Below are positions 24,127 through 32,728 of a DNA stretch of 59,949 nucleotides, one piece after another (position 1 is the stretch's first letter; each line of letters starts with the position of its first letter). Source of the stretch: Oscillospiraceae bacterium (GTDB lineage: Bacteria; Bacillota; Clostridia; Oscillospirales; Oscillospiraceae). The stretch covers positions 1 through 59,949 of the forward strand of contig JAFQBN010000012.1 in assembly GCA_017416685.1 (NCBI GenBank), read 5' to 3'. A program made the position numbers and the translations under genes. Below the pieces are notes generated by a model. It made no database searches and was not told the origin of the DNA. It worked only from the letters and a program-made list of their open reading frames with translations.

Positions 24127-24627
24127 ATGAAAAATCAAAAACTTCGTCTGCTGGTGCAGACCGCTCTGTTTGCGGCTATGACCACCGTGGCCACTATGAT
24201 CATCCAGATCCCCGTCCCCCCCACCGGCGGCTACGTCCACCCCGGTGACAGCGTTATTCTGCTGTGCGCCTGGTTACTGGGTCCCATCCCCGGTGCCGTG
24301 GCCGGTGCTTTGGGTGCCGGTTTGGCCGATGCGCTGTCCGGCTATGCCCTGTACGTCCCCGCCACCGCCGTGATCAAGGCGCTGATGGGTCTGTGCGCCG
24401 GCGGTCTGTTCCTGCGCATGAAAAACCGCACCACCGGCCGCGTGATCGGCGGCGCCGTGGCCGGCATCGTTATGGTGCTGGGCTACTTCGTCTACGAGGC
24501 GTTCATTCTCGGCTTCGGTCTTGGTGCCGCGGTCGGCATCCCCGCCAACCTGTTCCAGGCCCTGTTCGGTCTGGCCGCTGCTGCCGCCCTGCTGCGCCCC
24601 ATGGATCGCCTGACCCGTGCCAAATAA
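24127..24627 (+). CDS. ECF transporter S component (substrate-specific)
   Basis: A 166-residue membrane protein with about five helices. PPTGGYVHPGDSVILLCAWL followed by GPIPGAVAGALGAGLAD is typical of ECF S components for vitamins or similar small molecules. It would plug into a shared EcfA/A'/T module encoded elsewhere. The ligand cannot be read from the sequence; there is no riboswitch evident in the 38-bp leader. AGGAGG precedes the ATG. A PHP-family phosphatase follows after 15 bp. Confidence 0.8.
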   Translation: MKNQKLRLLVQTALFAAMTTVATMIIQIPVPPTGGYVHPGDSVILLCAWLLGPIPGAVAGALGAGLADALSGYALYVPATAVIKALMGLCAGGLFLRMKNRTTGRVIGGAVAGIVMVLGYFVYEAFILGFGLGAAVGIPANLFQALFGLAAAAALLRPMDRLTRAK

Positions 24628-24642
24628 TTCCACGAGGTTTTT

Positions 24643-25419
24643 ATGGACTACAATTACCACACCCACACCGTCCGCTGTAATCACGCCACCGGCACGGACG
24701 AGGAATACATCCAGCGCGCCATCGCCTGCGGCATCACGGACATGGGTTTCTCCGACCACTTCCCCCTGTCCTTTTCCGACGGACATGAGTCCGGTTATCG
24801 CGTCCCTGTCAGTCAGGTGAGCGAATATGTAGCCTCCATCTCCGCTCTGCGTGACAAGTACAAAAATCAAATCGACCTCCACATCGGCTTTGAGATGGAA
24901 TACTACCCCAGCCGGTTTGACGAGATGATTGCCGCGGCCCGGAAATACGGCGCAGAGTACCTTTTGCTGGGTCAGCATTTCATCGGTGAAGAGTGGCCCA
25001 ACGGATTCTACGTCACCCTGGGCAGTGACAGCACTGACCAACTGAAGGAATATACCGACTGCGTGGTGGCCGGTATCGAGAGCGGCTTGTTCACCTACGT
25101 GGCCCACCCCGACCTGTTCCGCTATACCGGCAATGACCACGATTTCTATCATGAACAGGCTGTGCGTATCTGCAGGGCATCCATCGCCCATAACGTCCCG
25201 CTGGAGATCAACCTGCTGGGCCTGCGTGCCGGGCGGTTTTATCCGCAGAATGCGTTTTGGTCCATCGCCGGAAAAACCGGCTGTCCGGTCACCTTCGGAT
25301 TTGACTCCCACGCGCCCGAGGACGCCTTCGATGAAGCCTCCATCCCCGTGGCCGAGGAGCTGGTACGCAAGTTTGATCTGAACTACATCGGCAAGCCTGA
25401 ACTGATCCTCCTGAAATAA
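24643..25419 (+). CDS. PHP-family phosphatase, histidinol-phosphatase-like
   Basis: A 258-residue PHP hydrolase. Metal-binding motifs: HTHT (6-9), FSDHFP, GFEMEYYP, GQHF, VAHPD and FGFDSHAPED. This is the HisK/HisJ monofunctional histidinol-phosphatase family (histidine step from L-histidinol-P), but no his genes are near, and relatives act on other phosphate esters. The gene is probably cotranscribed with the ECF S component, so a role in vitamin or nucleotide salvage is equally possible. GAGG precedes the ATG. Confidence 0.78.
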   Translation: MDYNYHTHTVRCNHATGTDEEYIQRAIACGITDMGFSDHFPLSFSDGHESGYRVPVSQVSEYVASISALRDKYKNQIDLHIGFEMEYYPSRFDEMIAAARKYGAEYLLLGQHFIGEEWPNGFYVTLGSDSTDQLKEYTDCVVAGIESGLFTYVAHPDLFRYTGNDHDFYHEQAVRICRASIAHNVPLEINLLGLRAGRFYPQNAFWSIAGKTGCPVTFGFDSHAPEDAFDEASIPVAEELVRKFDLNYIGKPELILLK

Positions 25420-25423
25420 GCGC

Positions 25424-25455
25424 GAAAAAGCCGTGAGCATCGCTCACGGCTTTTC
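25424..25455. terminator. Bidirectional intrinsic terminator
   Basis: Stem GAAAAAGCCGTGAGC / GCTCACGGCTTTTC with T-run. Confidence 0.85.
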
Positions 25456-25456
25456 T

Positions 25457-25999
25457 TCATTCCACAGGTACTACTTTCAGATGCAGCTTCTGCATCCACC
25501 GCTCCACCCGCTCACGGGGCAGCAGAAGGTTGACGATCAGCGCCACGGCAAAACCCACGCCGGTGTCAAACATACGGTTCAGAGAATAACTCACGTAGGT
25601 GGCCACCGGGGTGTTGAACAGGATAATGCACAGCACCACACCACCGGGCTGGATGCCGCCGGGCCACTTGAAGATCCGGCAGGCCATAATCAGCAGCACC
25701 ACACCCAGAAACAGCAGCGGGGCCAGCATCAGATTGGTCTGCCCATCTGGGTAAAAGCAGATGTGGATGCGGAACATGGCCATGCCGATAAGGCCGCCTA
25801 TGATGGTACCGAAAAAGCGGTTGCCGCCGCTGAGCCAGGAGTTGCCCATGTCCGTACCCAGTCCAAAAATAGCGCCGATACAGGCAAAGGCGGGACTGCG
25901 GTGAAAGGGCAGATACAGCAGGGCGCACAGGGTGGCCGCAAAGGCAGTTTTCACATTGCGCATACCCACATGCAAATAAGTTTTCATAAACCGGGACAT
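25457..25999 (-). CDS. FUSC-like aromatic-acid-exporter family membrane protein
   Basis: A 180-residue membrane protein matching the N-terminal membrane half of FUSC/aromatic acid exporters: GMRNVKTAFAATLCALLY, ACIGAIFGLGTDMGNSW, GGNRFFGTIIGGLIGM and a C-terminal VALIVNLLLPRERV. Stand-alone half-size versions are common in Firmicutes. Substrate unknown. It has its own promoter and ends at a terminator shared with the PHP gene. Confidence 0.8.
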   Translation of the reverse strand: MSRFMKTYLHVGMRNVKTAFAATLCALLYLPFHRSPAFACIGAIFGLGTDMGNSWLSGGNRFFGTIIGGLIGMAMFRIHICFYPDGQTNLMLAPLLFLGVVLLIMACRIFKWPGGIQPGGVVLCIILFNTPVATYVSYSLNRMFDTGVGFAVALIVNLLLPRERVERWMQKLHLKVVPVE

Positions 26000-26033
26000 T
26001 TATATCATCCTCTTCCAACAGAATGCGGATTTG

Positions 26034-26061
26034 ATTATAGCACGCCCAATCGGTTTGTCCA
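26034..26061 (-). promoter_or_regulatory. Predicted promoter of the FUSC-like gene
   Basis: Minus strand TGGACA, 16 bases, TATAAT, about 35 bp from the start codon. Confidence 0.65.
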
Positions 26062-26133
26062 GCCTTTTTTTATTTTTTGGAGACAATACTGTTTTTACCG
26101 GCTATTCTTTCCCGCCATTGTTGCTTTTTTATG

Positions 26134-26162
26134 TTGCAATGGCCTGTGGGGTCTGTTATACT
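26134..26162 (+). promoter_or_regulatory. Predicted promoter of the sialidase-like gene
   Basis: TTGCAA, 17 bases, TATACT, leaving a leader of about 75 bases before the ATG at 26245. Confidence 0.65.
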
Positions 26163-26244
26163 GTACCCGAAACAAGTTAAAAACCAACATTTCTTACGGG
26201 CCTGACCCGCCTGCAAAAAAACAAACTGAAATGAGGTAATTTTT

Positions 26245-27363
26245 ATGGAACATTATATTGTCGCCCGCAATGCAGACAGCCTGTTCCCCTATCAGGGCTG
26301 GCCCACCATCGCCCGTGACGGCAACGGCGTGCTGTACGCCGCCACCTCCGGCCACCGTCTGGGCCACGTGTGTCCCTTCGGCAAGAACTACCTGTACATC
26401 AGCCGTGACGAGGGCAAGACCTGGTCTGTCCCCCTGGTGGTCAACGACACCGCCCACGACGACCGCGACGGCGGCCTGTGCGCCTGGGGTGACGGCAACC
26501 TGCTGATCACCTGGTTCCACAACACCAAGCAGCTCTACCGTGACCGCGCCTTCCTGGCCGAGGATCAGCCCATCAACAACGGTGCTGCCGCTGCCCCCAT
26601 TTCCTATGCCGCCTACGACATGTGGGATCAGCTGCCCCCCGAGCGCATGGTCGAGGGTATGGCCTTCACCCGCCGCTCCCACGACGGCGGCATGACCTGG
26701 GATGAGCCTACTCCCGTTCTCTTCTCCGCGCCCCACGGCCCCATCCGCACCCCCAGCGGCCGCATGCTGTACGCCGGCCTGACCTCCAGCAGCCTTGTTA
26801 CGGAGGAAAACCCCGAGCGCCGCATCGTCCTGATGGAGAGCCATGATGACGGCAAGACCTGGGATAAACTGTGTGTGGTTCCCCGTCTGCCCGATGCCGA
26901 CATTTCCGACCCCTGCGAGCCCCACTGTCTGGAGCTGCCCAACGGCGAGATCCTGATCGTTATCCGTGCCTGGCGCACCGAGTCCAAGAAGCTGAACCTG
27001 TATCTGACCCGTTCCACCGACGGCGGCAAGAGCTTCGAGGTTCCCCAGGCCATCGAGGGTCTGTACGGCGCCCCCGGTCACCTGATGCTGCACTCCTCCG
27101 GTGCCGTTATCCTCACCTACGGCGTGCGCTTCAGCGACACCAAGCCCATCGGTTCCTACGCCCGTGTCAGCTATGACAACGGTCACACATGGGGTGAGGA
27201 ATTCATGGTTGGTAAGCCCTCTCCCGTCTGGGATCACGGCTACCCCTCCACCGTGGAGCTGTCCGACGGCAGCCTGTACACCCTGTACTATCAGCGCGCC
27301 TACGACACCGACGAGTTCAACTCCCTGTTGGGCTGCCACTGGGAACTGCCCGAAAAGCCCTGA
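26245..27363 (+). CDS. Sialidase-like BNR-repeat protein (putative exo-glycosidase)
   Basis: A 372-residue beta-propeller protein with five Asp-box/BNR motifs: SRDEGKTW, SHDGGMTW, SHDDGKTW, STDGGKSF and SYDNGHTW. The fold is that of sialidases, but the N-terminal RIP motif carrying the first catalytic arginine reads GWPTIAR here, so activity on sialic acid is uncertain. There is no signal peptide, so it works in the cytoplasm on imported material. AATGAGGT precedes the ATG; a terminator follows, so it is a single-gene unit beside a transporter and amino-sugar operons. Confidence 0.75.
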   Translation: MEHYIVARNADSLFPYQGWPTIARDGNGVLYAATSGHRLGHVCPFGKNYLYISRDEGKTWSVPLVVNDTAHDDRDGGLCAWGDGNLLITWFHNTKQLYRDRAFLAEDQPINNGAAAAPISYAAYDMWDQLPPERMVEGMAFTRRSHDGGMTWDEPTPVLFSAPHGPIRTPSGRMLYAGLTSSSLVTEENPERRIVLMESHDDGKTWDKLCVVPRLPDADISDPCEPHCLELPNGEILIVIRAWRTESKKLNLYLTRSTDGGKSFEVPQAIEGLYGAPGHLMLHSSGAVILTYGVRFSDTKPIGSYARVSYDNGHTWGEEFMVGKPSPVWDHGYPSTVELSDGSLYTLYYQRAYDTDEFNSLLGCHWELPEKP

Positions 27364-27383
27364 ACAACGTAATACATACTTTG

Positions 27384-27417
27384 AACGGAGCGGTGCCGCG
27401 GCACCGCTCCGTTTTTT
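27384..27417 (+). terminator. Intrinsic terminator
   Basis: Stem AACGGAGCGGTGCC / GGCACCGCTCCGTT followed by a T-run. Confidence 0.9.
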
Positions 27418-27435
27418 CTTTTTCCCTCCGTATGC

Positions 27436-27463
27436 TTGCATTTTGGGAAAATAGTAGTATAAT
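27436..27463 (+). promoter_or_regulatory. Predicted promoter of the AspT/YidE-like transporter
   Basis: TTGCAT, 16 bases, TATAAT, about 60 bp before the GTG start. Confidence 0.65.
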
Positions 27464-27525
27464 ACTCCTACTTGAATAGAACTCGGTCCGCCACATCTAT
27501 GGCAGGTCCAATTGGAGGAATTTTT

Positions 27526-28893
27526 GTGAACAAGACGAAGAAAAACCCCCTCAGTCTGATTATCGGCATTTTGGCCGTCATCGCCATCGGCTGGTGGTGC
27601 GGTTCCTGTCTGGGTGCTGACGGCGCCACCATTGAGAACACCTTCAAGGTGTCTTCCACCGTGGCCCTGCTGGCCAGCATTTTCGTAATTGCCGCTCTGG
27701 GCTACCTGCTGGGCAGCATTACGGTCAAGGGCGTATCCCTTGGCACTGCCGGCGTTTTCCTGGTGGCTATCCTGTTCGGCTATCTGTGTACCCTGCCCGG
27801 TCTGCAGAACATCCCCGTGTTTGACGCTTTCTTTATGGCTGACTCTTCTGCCACTCTGAACGGCTACTTCTCCAAGGTCATTCAGAATGTGGGTCTGGTC
27901 CTGTTTGTTGCCGCTGTCGGTTTCATTGCCGGCCCCAACTTCTTCAAAAACCTGAAGAAAAACGCCACCTCCTTCGTGCTGCTGGGCGCCATCATCATCC
28001 TTGCCGGCGCCGGTGTGGCTGTCCTGTTCGCCCTGATTCCCGGCATCGGCCCTGAGTTCTCCGTGGGCGTGCTGTCCGGCGCTCTGACTACCACCCCCGG
28101 CTTCTCCGCCGCCGTCGAGGCTGCCGAGAGCATCGGTCACTCTACCGACATCATTACCCTGGGACACGCCGTGGCCTATCCCTTTGGTGTCATCGGCGTG
28201 GTGCTGTTTGTCCAGCTGATGCCCAAGTTCCTGAAGGCCGACATGACCAGAGAGCGTGAGCTGCTCCGTGCCGGCGTTGAAGAACAAGCCGAGGAAAAGA
28301 AGGGCCTGTTCTGCTGCGATCCCTTCGGTCTGACCCCCTTCGCTCTGGCTGTCATTGCCGGCCTGATCCTGGGTTCCATCAGCATTCCTCTCACCGGCGC
28401 CGGTTACGCCGGCCCCTGCTTCAGTCTGGGCACCACCGGCGGTACCCTGATCATGAGTCTGGTGTTCGGCCATTTCGGCAGCTTCGGCAAGTTCTCCCTG
28501 AAAGTACCTGAGACCACCGTCAAGGTGTTCCGCGAGTTCGGCCTGATGCTGTTCCTGATCGGCGCCGGCGTCAGCGGCGGCGTGTCTCTGGTCAGCGAGA
28601 TCGGCAAGTCCGAGCTGGGCGGCATGATCGTGGTGTACGGCCTGATCGGCGGCGCTCTGATGACCCTGATCCCCATGATCATCGGCTTCGTCATTGCCAA
28701 GTACGCGCTGAAGCTGAGTCTGCTGAACAGTCTGGGTTCCATTACCGGCGGAATGACTTCCACCCCCGCTCTGGGTACCCTGATCAACACTGCCGGTACC
28801 GACGACGTGGCGGCCGCCTACGCCTCCACCTACCCCATCGCACTGGTTTTGATCGTGCTGGCCTCCCAGCTCATCATCACCCTGATGGCCTGA
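27526..28893 (+). CDS. AspT/YidE/YbjL-family transporter
   Basis: A 455-residue membrane transporter made of two homologous halves. Each ends in the family signature: GVLSGALTTTPGFSAAVEAA with AYPFGVIGVV in the first, and GSITGGMTSTPALGTLI with STYPIALVLIVLASQ in the second. The central hydrophilic loop (about 235-260) is short and lacks the TrkA-C domains of YidE/YbjL. Family members include the aspartate:alanine exchanger AspT; the substrate here is unknown. GTG start at 27526 is set by GGAGG; an upstream in-frame start has none. Confidence 0.85.
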   Translation: MNKTKKNPLSLIIGILAVIAIGWWCGSCLGADGATIENTFKVSSTVALLASIFVIAALGYLLGSITVKGVSLGTAGVFLVAILFGYLCTLPGLQNIPVFDAFFMADSSATLNGYFSKVIQNVGLVLFVAAVGFIAGPNFFKNLKKNATSFVLLGAIIILAGAGVAVLFALIPGIGPEFSVGVLSGALTTTPGFSAAVEAAESIGHSTDIITLGHAVAYPFGVIGVVLFVQLMPKFLKADMTRERELLRAGVEEQAEEKKGLFCCDPFGLTPFALAVIAGLILGSISIPLTGAGYAGPCFSLGTTGGTLIMSLVFGHFGSFGKFSLKVPETTVKVFREFGLMLFLIGAGVSGGVSLVSEIGKSELGGMIVVYGLIGGALMTLIPMIIGFVIAKYALKLSLLNSLGSITGGMTSTPALGTLINTAGTDDVAAAYASTYPIALVLIVLASQLIITLMA

Positions 28894-28904
28894 GCAATCA
28901 AACG

Positions 28905-28944
28905 GAAAACGCCCCCGATGCAGCTGCATCGGGGGCGTCTTTTT
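28905..28944. terminator. Bidirectional intrinsic terminator
   Basis: Stem ACGCCCCCGATGCAG / CTGCATCGGGGGCGT with A- and T-tracts. It ends the transporter gene and the leftward ceramidase/NagA operon. Confidence 0.9.
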
Positions 28945-28953
28945 GCTTCATTT

Positions 28954-30315
28954 TTACTTGCGCAGGTCGGCCAGCAGCTTGCCGGCGCCGTCGATAATGT
29001 CCTGAGCCACGGTGGACACGTATCGGGAGCTTCGGGCCTCGTAGCCGCCCTCCTCAAACGCATCCCTCATGGGGAAGTAACCCTCAAATCCATTGGTAAT
29101 GCAGGTAGGCAGGATCAGATCCCAGCCCTCGTTATCCTTGATACCCACGCCGATACCGGTAAAGGGTTCACCGGGGACACCGACGAAGGCTACATTTCCA
29201 ATTCGCACACCGGTCAGCTCCAGCTTGAAGGTGTCGGGACCGTTCTCCAACATGCACATACGGGTGGCCTCGGCCACCACGGTGGTCAGCTCCATAGCCT
29301 CGTAGGGAATCAGATCATCCCGACCCTCGTCATGCAGGCGCTTGTATTCCCGGGCCAGAGGCATCTCCTCAGGCTTGGGCTTGTTGGCCACCACCTCAAC
29401 AAAGTGGTGGGCGACCGCGACGCTGTCCACGTCCACATACTCCACCTTGTCATAGACCTGCAGAATGGTACCCGCCAGAGCGCGGCCCACGAAGCGGGCC
29501 ATGCCGGGGGACTTCATCTCGTCATCAAAGCTGATCTCAGTGTCGTTCATATCGCCGCCGGAGGGGTGTACGTTGGTACTGCCCACGTCACCCTGGGCGC
29601 CCACCAGGCACATGACCTTGGTGCCGTCCAGCGTCTTTTCAATGGTCTTGCGGGTCCAGTGGGGCCAGTCGGCACTGAGCAGCTCGCCATTGACGGTATC
29701 GGCGTGGACGCCGTAGTTCAGGATGACCACGCTCTCGCCGCCCTCACGGTCAAAGCGCAGCACGTTGACACGCTGATCCAGCTCACCGATAGGATGGTCG
29801 ATATTGGGGTCGTCGATGGGGGGGCAGGTCATAGTGCTGCCGTCCTTCATCTTGTAGCGGCGGATGTAGGCCACACGGTCAGGGGCGTGACCCACGGCAA
29901 AGCCCATGCGGGCGGGCTTCATGTCGGCAATGGCCAGCACAGCCAGATCGCACAGGCGTGCTTCCAGAAAGTCCACATATTTGCGCAGCTGCTCCGCATC
30001 CATGGGGAAGCGGTCGGAGTACAGCAGCATGGGACCGGTGTGGGTGTGAGTGGCGGTCAGGTAGATGTTTTCCGCAGGAATACCAGCCGCCTCGGACATA
30101 GCGGCGCGGAAGCGGTCGCACAGCTCCGCCTCGATACCGCACAGATCCGTGCTGACCAGCAGCGCGGGAGCCTCACCACAGCTCAGGGCAAGGGCGCTGG
30201 CCTCCAGAGGGTCCAGGATGCCCTTGGCGTAGCGGGCAATGTAGTAACCGCGCACGGCGATGCCAAGGGGTGGGGTAATATCCGTGCGGGCATATCCGGC
30301 TTTCAAAGTGTTCAT
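28954..30315 (-). CDS. Neutral-ceramidase-like zinc hydrolase, paralogue 1
   Basis: A 453-residue protein of the neutral/alkaline non-lysosomal ceramidase N-terminal family. Zinc-site regions are kept: THTHTGP (His90, His92), NYGVHADT (His204) and GAQGDVG (239-245). The start GYARTDITPPLG is typical. It lacks a signal peptide and the C-terminal domain of secreted ceramidases, so a cytoplasmic amidase for an N-acyl sugar or similar amide is more likely than ceramide cleavage. GAGGAG sits eight bases before the ATG at 30315; the in-frame TTG at 30336 is less good. Last gene of the operon. Closely related to the next gene. Confidence 0.78.
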   Translation of the reverse strand: MNTLKAGYARTDITPPLGIAVRGYYIARYAKGILDPLEASALALSCGEAPALLVSTDLCGIEAELCDRFRAAMSEAAGIPAENIYLTATHTHTGPMLLYSDRFPMDAEQLRKYVDFLEARLCDLAVLAIADMKPARMGFAVGHAPDRVAYIRRYKMKDGSTMTCPPIDDPNIDHPIGELDQRVNVLRFDREGGESVVILNYGVHADTVNGELLSADWPHWTRKTIEKTLDGTKVMCLVGAQGDVGSTNVHPSGGDMNDTEISFDDEMKSPGMARFVGRALAGTILQVYDKVEYVDVDSVAVAHHFVEVVANKPKPEEMPLAREYKRLHDEGRDDLIPYEAMELTTVVAEATRMCMLENGPDTFKLELTGVRIGNVAFVGVPGEPFTGIGVGIKDNEGWDLILPTCITNGFEGYFPMRDAFEEGGYEARSSRYVSTVAQDIIDGAGKLLADLRK

Positions 30316-30341
30316 ACGAAACTCTCCTCTTTCCAAAGAGA

Positions 30342-30369
30342 GGCGGCATCCACCAGGGCGGATGCCGCC
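30342..30369 (-). other. Hairpin between the two ceramidase-like genes
   Basis: Perfect 10-bp stem GGCGGCATCC / GGATGCCGCC, eight-base loop, followed on the minus strand by TCTCTTT. Could be a weak terminator, an RNA-stabilising element or a processing site that sets the dose of the last gene. Confidence 0.55.
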
Positions 30370-30383
30370 CTTTGCTTGTCTGT

Positions 30384-31748
30384 TTACTTGCGCATCTCGG
30401 CCAGCAGCTTGCTGCCGCCGGCGATGATGTCCTCGGCCACGCCGGAGACGTAGTTAGAGGAACGGGCCTCATAGCCGCCCTCGTCAAAGGCGTCCTTCAT
30501 GGGGAAGTAGCCCTCGTTGCCGTTGGTCAGACAGGCGGGCAGGATCAGATCCCAACCCTCGTTGTCCTTGATGCCAACGCCGATGCCGGTGAAGGGCTCG
30601 CCGGGGATGCCCACGAAGGCAACGCCGCCAATGCGCAGGCCGGTCAGCTCCAGCTTGAAGGTGTCGGGACCGTCGGCCAAACGAACCATACGGCCGGCCT
30701 CGGCCACCACGGTGGTCAGCTCCATAGCCTCGAAGGGAATCAGGTCATCGCGACCCTCCTCATGCAGCTTGAAGTACTCCCGGGCCAGGGGCAGCTCCTC
30801 GGGGGTGGGGGTGTTGGCCTTAACCTCTACAATGTGATGCAACATGGACACCTTGTCCACATCCACATACTCCACCTTGTCATAGACCTGCAGGATGGTG
30901 CCGGCCAGGGCGCGGCCGATAAAGCGGGCCATGCCGGGGGACTTCATCTCGTTGTCGAAGCTGATCTCGGTGTCGTTCATGTCGCCGCCGTCGGGGTAGA
31001 CATGGGTGCTGCCCACGTCGCCCTGGGCGCCCACAATGCACAGTACCTTTGTGCCGTCCAGGGCGGCAGCCACGGTCTTGCGGACCCAGTGGGGCCAGTC
31101 GGCACAGATGAGGTCGCCATTGACACAGTCGGCGTGAACGCCGTAGTTCAGCACTACGATGCTCTGGCCGCCCTCCTGGTCAAAGCGCAGCACGTTGACA
31201 CGCTGATCCAGCTCGCCAATGGGGTGGTCGATGTTGGGATCGTTGATGGGAGGGCAGGTCATGGTGCTGCCGTCCTTCATGCGGTAGCGGCGGATGTAGG
31301 CGATGCGGTCGGGGGCGTGGCCCACGGCAAAGCCCATGCGGGCGGGCTTCATATCCGCGATGGCCAGCACCGCCAGATCGCACAGACGCTCCTCCAGGAA
31401 GGTCACATACCGGGCAATCGGTTCCTCGTCCGCCTCGAACATGTCGGGATAGACACGCATCAAGGGGCCGGTATGGGTATGGGTGGTGTGCAGGAAGATG
31501 TTCTCAACCGGGATGTTGGCAGCCTTGGCCATAGCAGCGCGGAACCGGTCCACGATGTCGGCATCGATACCGCCGTTGTCCACGCCAATGAGCAGGCAGG
31601 GTGCCTCACCACAGCTCAGGGCCATGGCATGGGCCTCCAGATCGTCCACAAAGCCCTGGGCAAAGCGGGGCACAAAGTAGCCGTAAATGCCGATACCCAG
31701 AGGGGGATTGATGTTTACGCCGGCATAGCCGACTTTCAGAGTATTCAC
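30384..31748 (-). CDS. Neutral-ceramidase-like zinc hydrolase, paralogue 2
   Basis: A 454-residue tandem paralogue of the gene at 28954, with long identical stretches in the middle and C-terminal parts and more differences in the first 130 residues. It keeps THTHTGP, NYGVHADC and GAQGDVG. The N-terminal differences (IYGYFVPRFAQGF against VRGYYIARYAKGI) lie where the substrate pocket would be expected, so the two copies may differ in acyl or sugar preference. AGGAGG precedes the ATG. It follows the aldolase gene by 40 bp. Confidence 0.78.
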   Translation of the reverse strand: MNTLKVGYAGVNINPPLGIGIYGYFVPRFAQGFVDDLEAHAMALSCGEAPCLLIGVDNGGIDADIVDRFRAAMAKAANIPVENIFLHTTHTHTGPLMRVYPDMFEADEEPIARYVTFLEERLCDLAVLAIADMKPARMGFAVGHAPDRIAYIRRYRMKDGSTMTCPPINDPNIDHPIGELDQRVNVLRFDQEGGQSIVVLNYGVHADCVNGDLICADWPHWVRKTVAAALDGTKVLCIVGAQGDVGSTHVYPDGGDMNDTEISFDNEMKSPGMARFIGRALAGTILQVYDKVEYVDVDKVSMLHHIVEVKANTPTPEELPLAREYFKLHEEGRDDLIPFEAMELTTVVAEAGRMVRLADGPDTFKLELTGLRIGGVAFVGIPGEPFTGIGVGIKDNEGWDLILPACLTNGNEGYFPMKDAFDEGGYEARSSNYVSGVAEDIIAGGSKLLAEMRK

Positions 31749-31788
31749 AGTTAGTTCCTCCTTTCAGGGGGTGGGGTAAATTGGCGGC

Positions 31789-32673
31789 TTACAGCTCGCC
31801 GACCTTCTCCATGGCGGCACGAATCACGGCCACATTCTCGGGCTTGATGGGGTCATTGAGGTCGGGGGCGTGGTCGCCGGTGTAGCCCATCATGTTCATC
31901 GCCTCGCTGGCGCAGGGCCACAGATCGTGGGCAGCCATGGTGTCGCGCAGGTACAGAATGTTGTTCAGGCAGGTGGCGGCGGTATCGTAATCGTTGGCAG
32001 CCATGGCCTTGAACATCTTCTCGGTATTCTTGGGGGTCAGGGGCAGCATGCCGTCCAGGCAGTTCTTGATGCCCCACTTGTAGGCCACGTCGAAGGTATC
32101 CAGGCCGGAGTAGACCATGATGAAGTCCTCGGGCACCTCGGGGTTCAGGGTCAGCTTACGGAACATCTGGGTGTCGGCGGACTTGATGCCGATCAGGCTG
32201 GGGATCTCCTTGCGCAGGTTCAGCACGAAGTCGTAGGTGAACTTGAACTGAGTCACGCCGGGCAGGTCATAGACCATGATGTTGTGCTTGGTAGCCGCGG
32301 CAATGCCCTTCAGGTAGTTCTTCACCTGATGGGGCTTGCAGGCGCTGTAATAGGGAGCGGTGAACACGAAAGCGGCCACGTCCAGATCCTCCATGGCGGC
32401 AACGCGCTCCTTGGCGCGGCAGATGGACACGTCCATGGCGCCCACGAACACGGGCACGCGGCCGGCAGCGGCGTCGATGGCCACACGGGCAACCTCAACG
32501 CAGGTGCTGGGACGGATGAAGGCCTGCTGGCCCATGGAACCCATGCTCAAAAGGCCCACGGCGCCGGCCTGAATCATGTCTTCAATCTGCTTGCGGTAGC
32601 TGGCCTCGTCCAGGTTGCCGTTGGCATCGATGGGAGTCAGCAGAGCGGGAACAAATCCGGGTTTGAGTTTCAT
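31789..32673 (-). CDS. DapA/NanA-family aldolase or lyase
   Basis: A 294-residue class I aldolase. The Schiff-base lysine is Lys164 in IGIKSAD and the catalytic tyrosine Tyr135 in VYDLPG. The substrate-selecting GTTGE/GSTGE motif of dihydrodipicolinate synthase and N-acetylneuraminate lyase is GSMGQ (45-49), so it is probably neither a standard DapA nor a standard NanA. In an operon with two NagA-like deacetylases it may cleave a keto-acid sugar. GGAGG lies eight bases before the ATG at 32673. Confidence 0.82.
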   Translation of the reverse strand: MKLKPGFVPALLTPIDANGNLDEASYRKQIEDMIQAGAVGLLSMGSMGQQAFIRPSTCVEVARVAIDAAAGRVPVFVGAMDVSICRAKERVAAMEDLDVAAFVFTAPYYSACKPHQVKNYLKGIAAATKHNIMVYDLPGVTQFKFTYDFVLNLRKEIPSLIGIKSADTQMFRKLTLNPEVPEDFIMVYSGLDTFDVAYKWGIKNCLDGMLPLTPKNTEKMFKAMAANDYDTAATCLNNILYLRDTMAAHDLWPCASEAMNMMGYTGDHAPDLNDPIKPENVAVIRAAMEKVGEL

Positions 32674-32728
32674 AATAAGTACCTCCAAAAAATTATTTCT
32701 TATATGTTAAGGGTTTTTTGCTTACAAA

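Noticed and set aside
26194-28929. A 911-residue minus-strand open frame over the sialidase-like and transporter genes
   Set aside because: Same shadow effect; repetitive Gly/Gln/His/Asp composition, no ribosome site, and it crosses two terminators.
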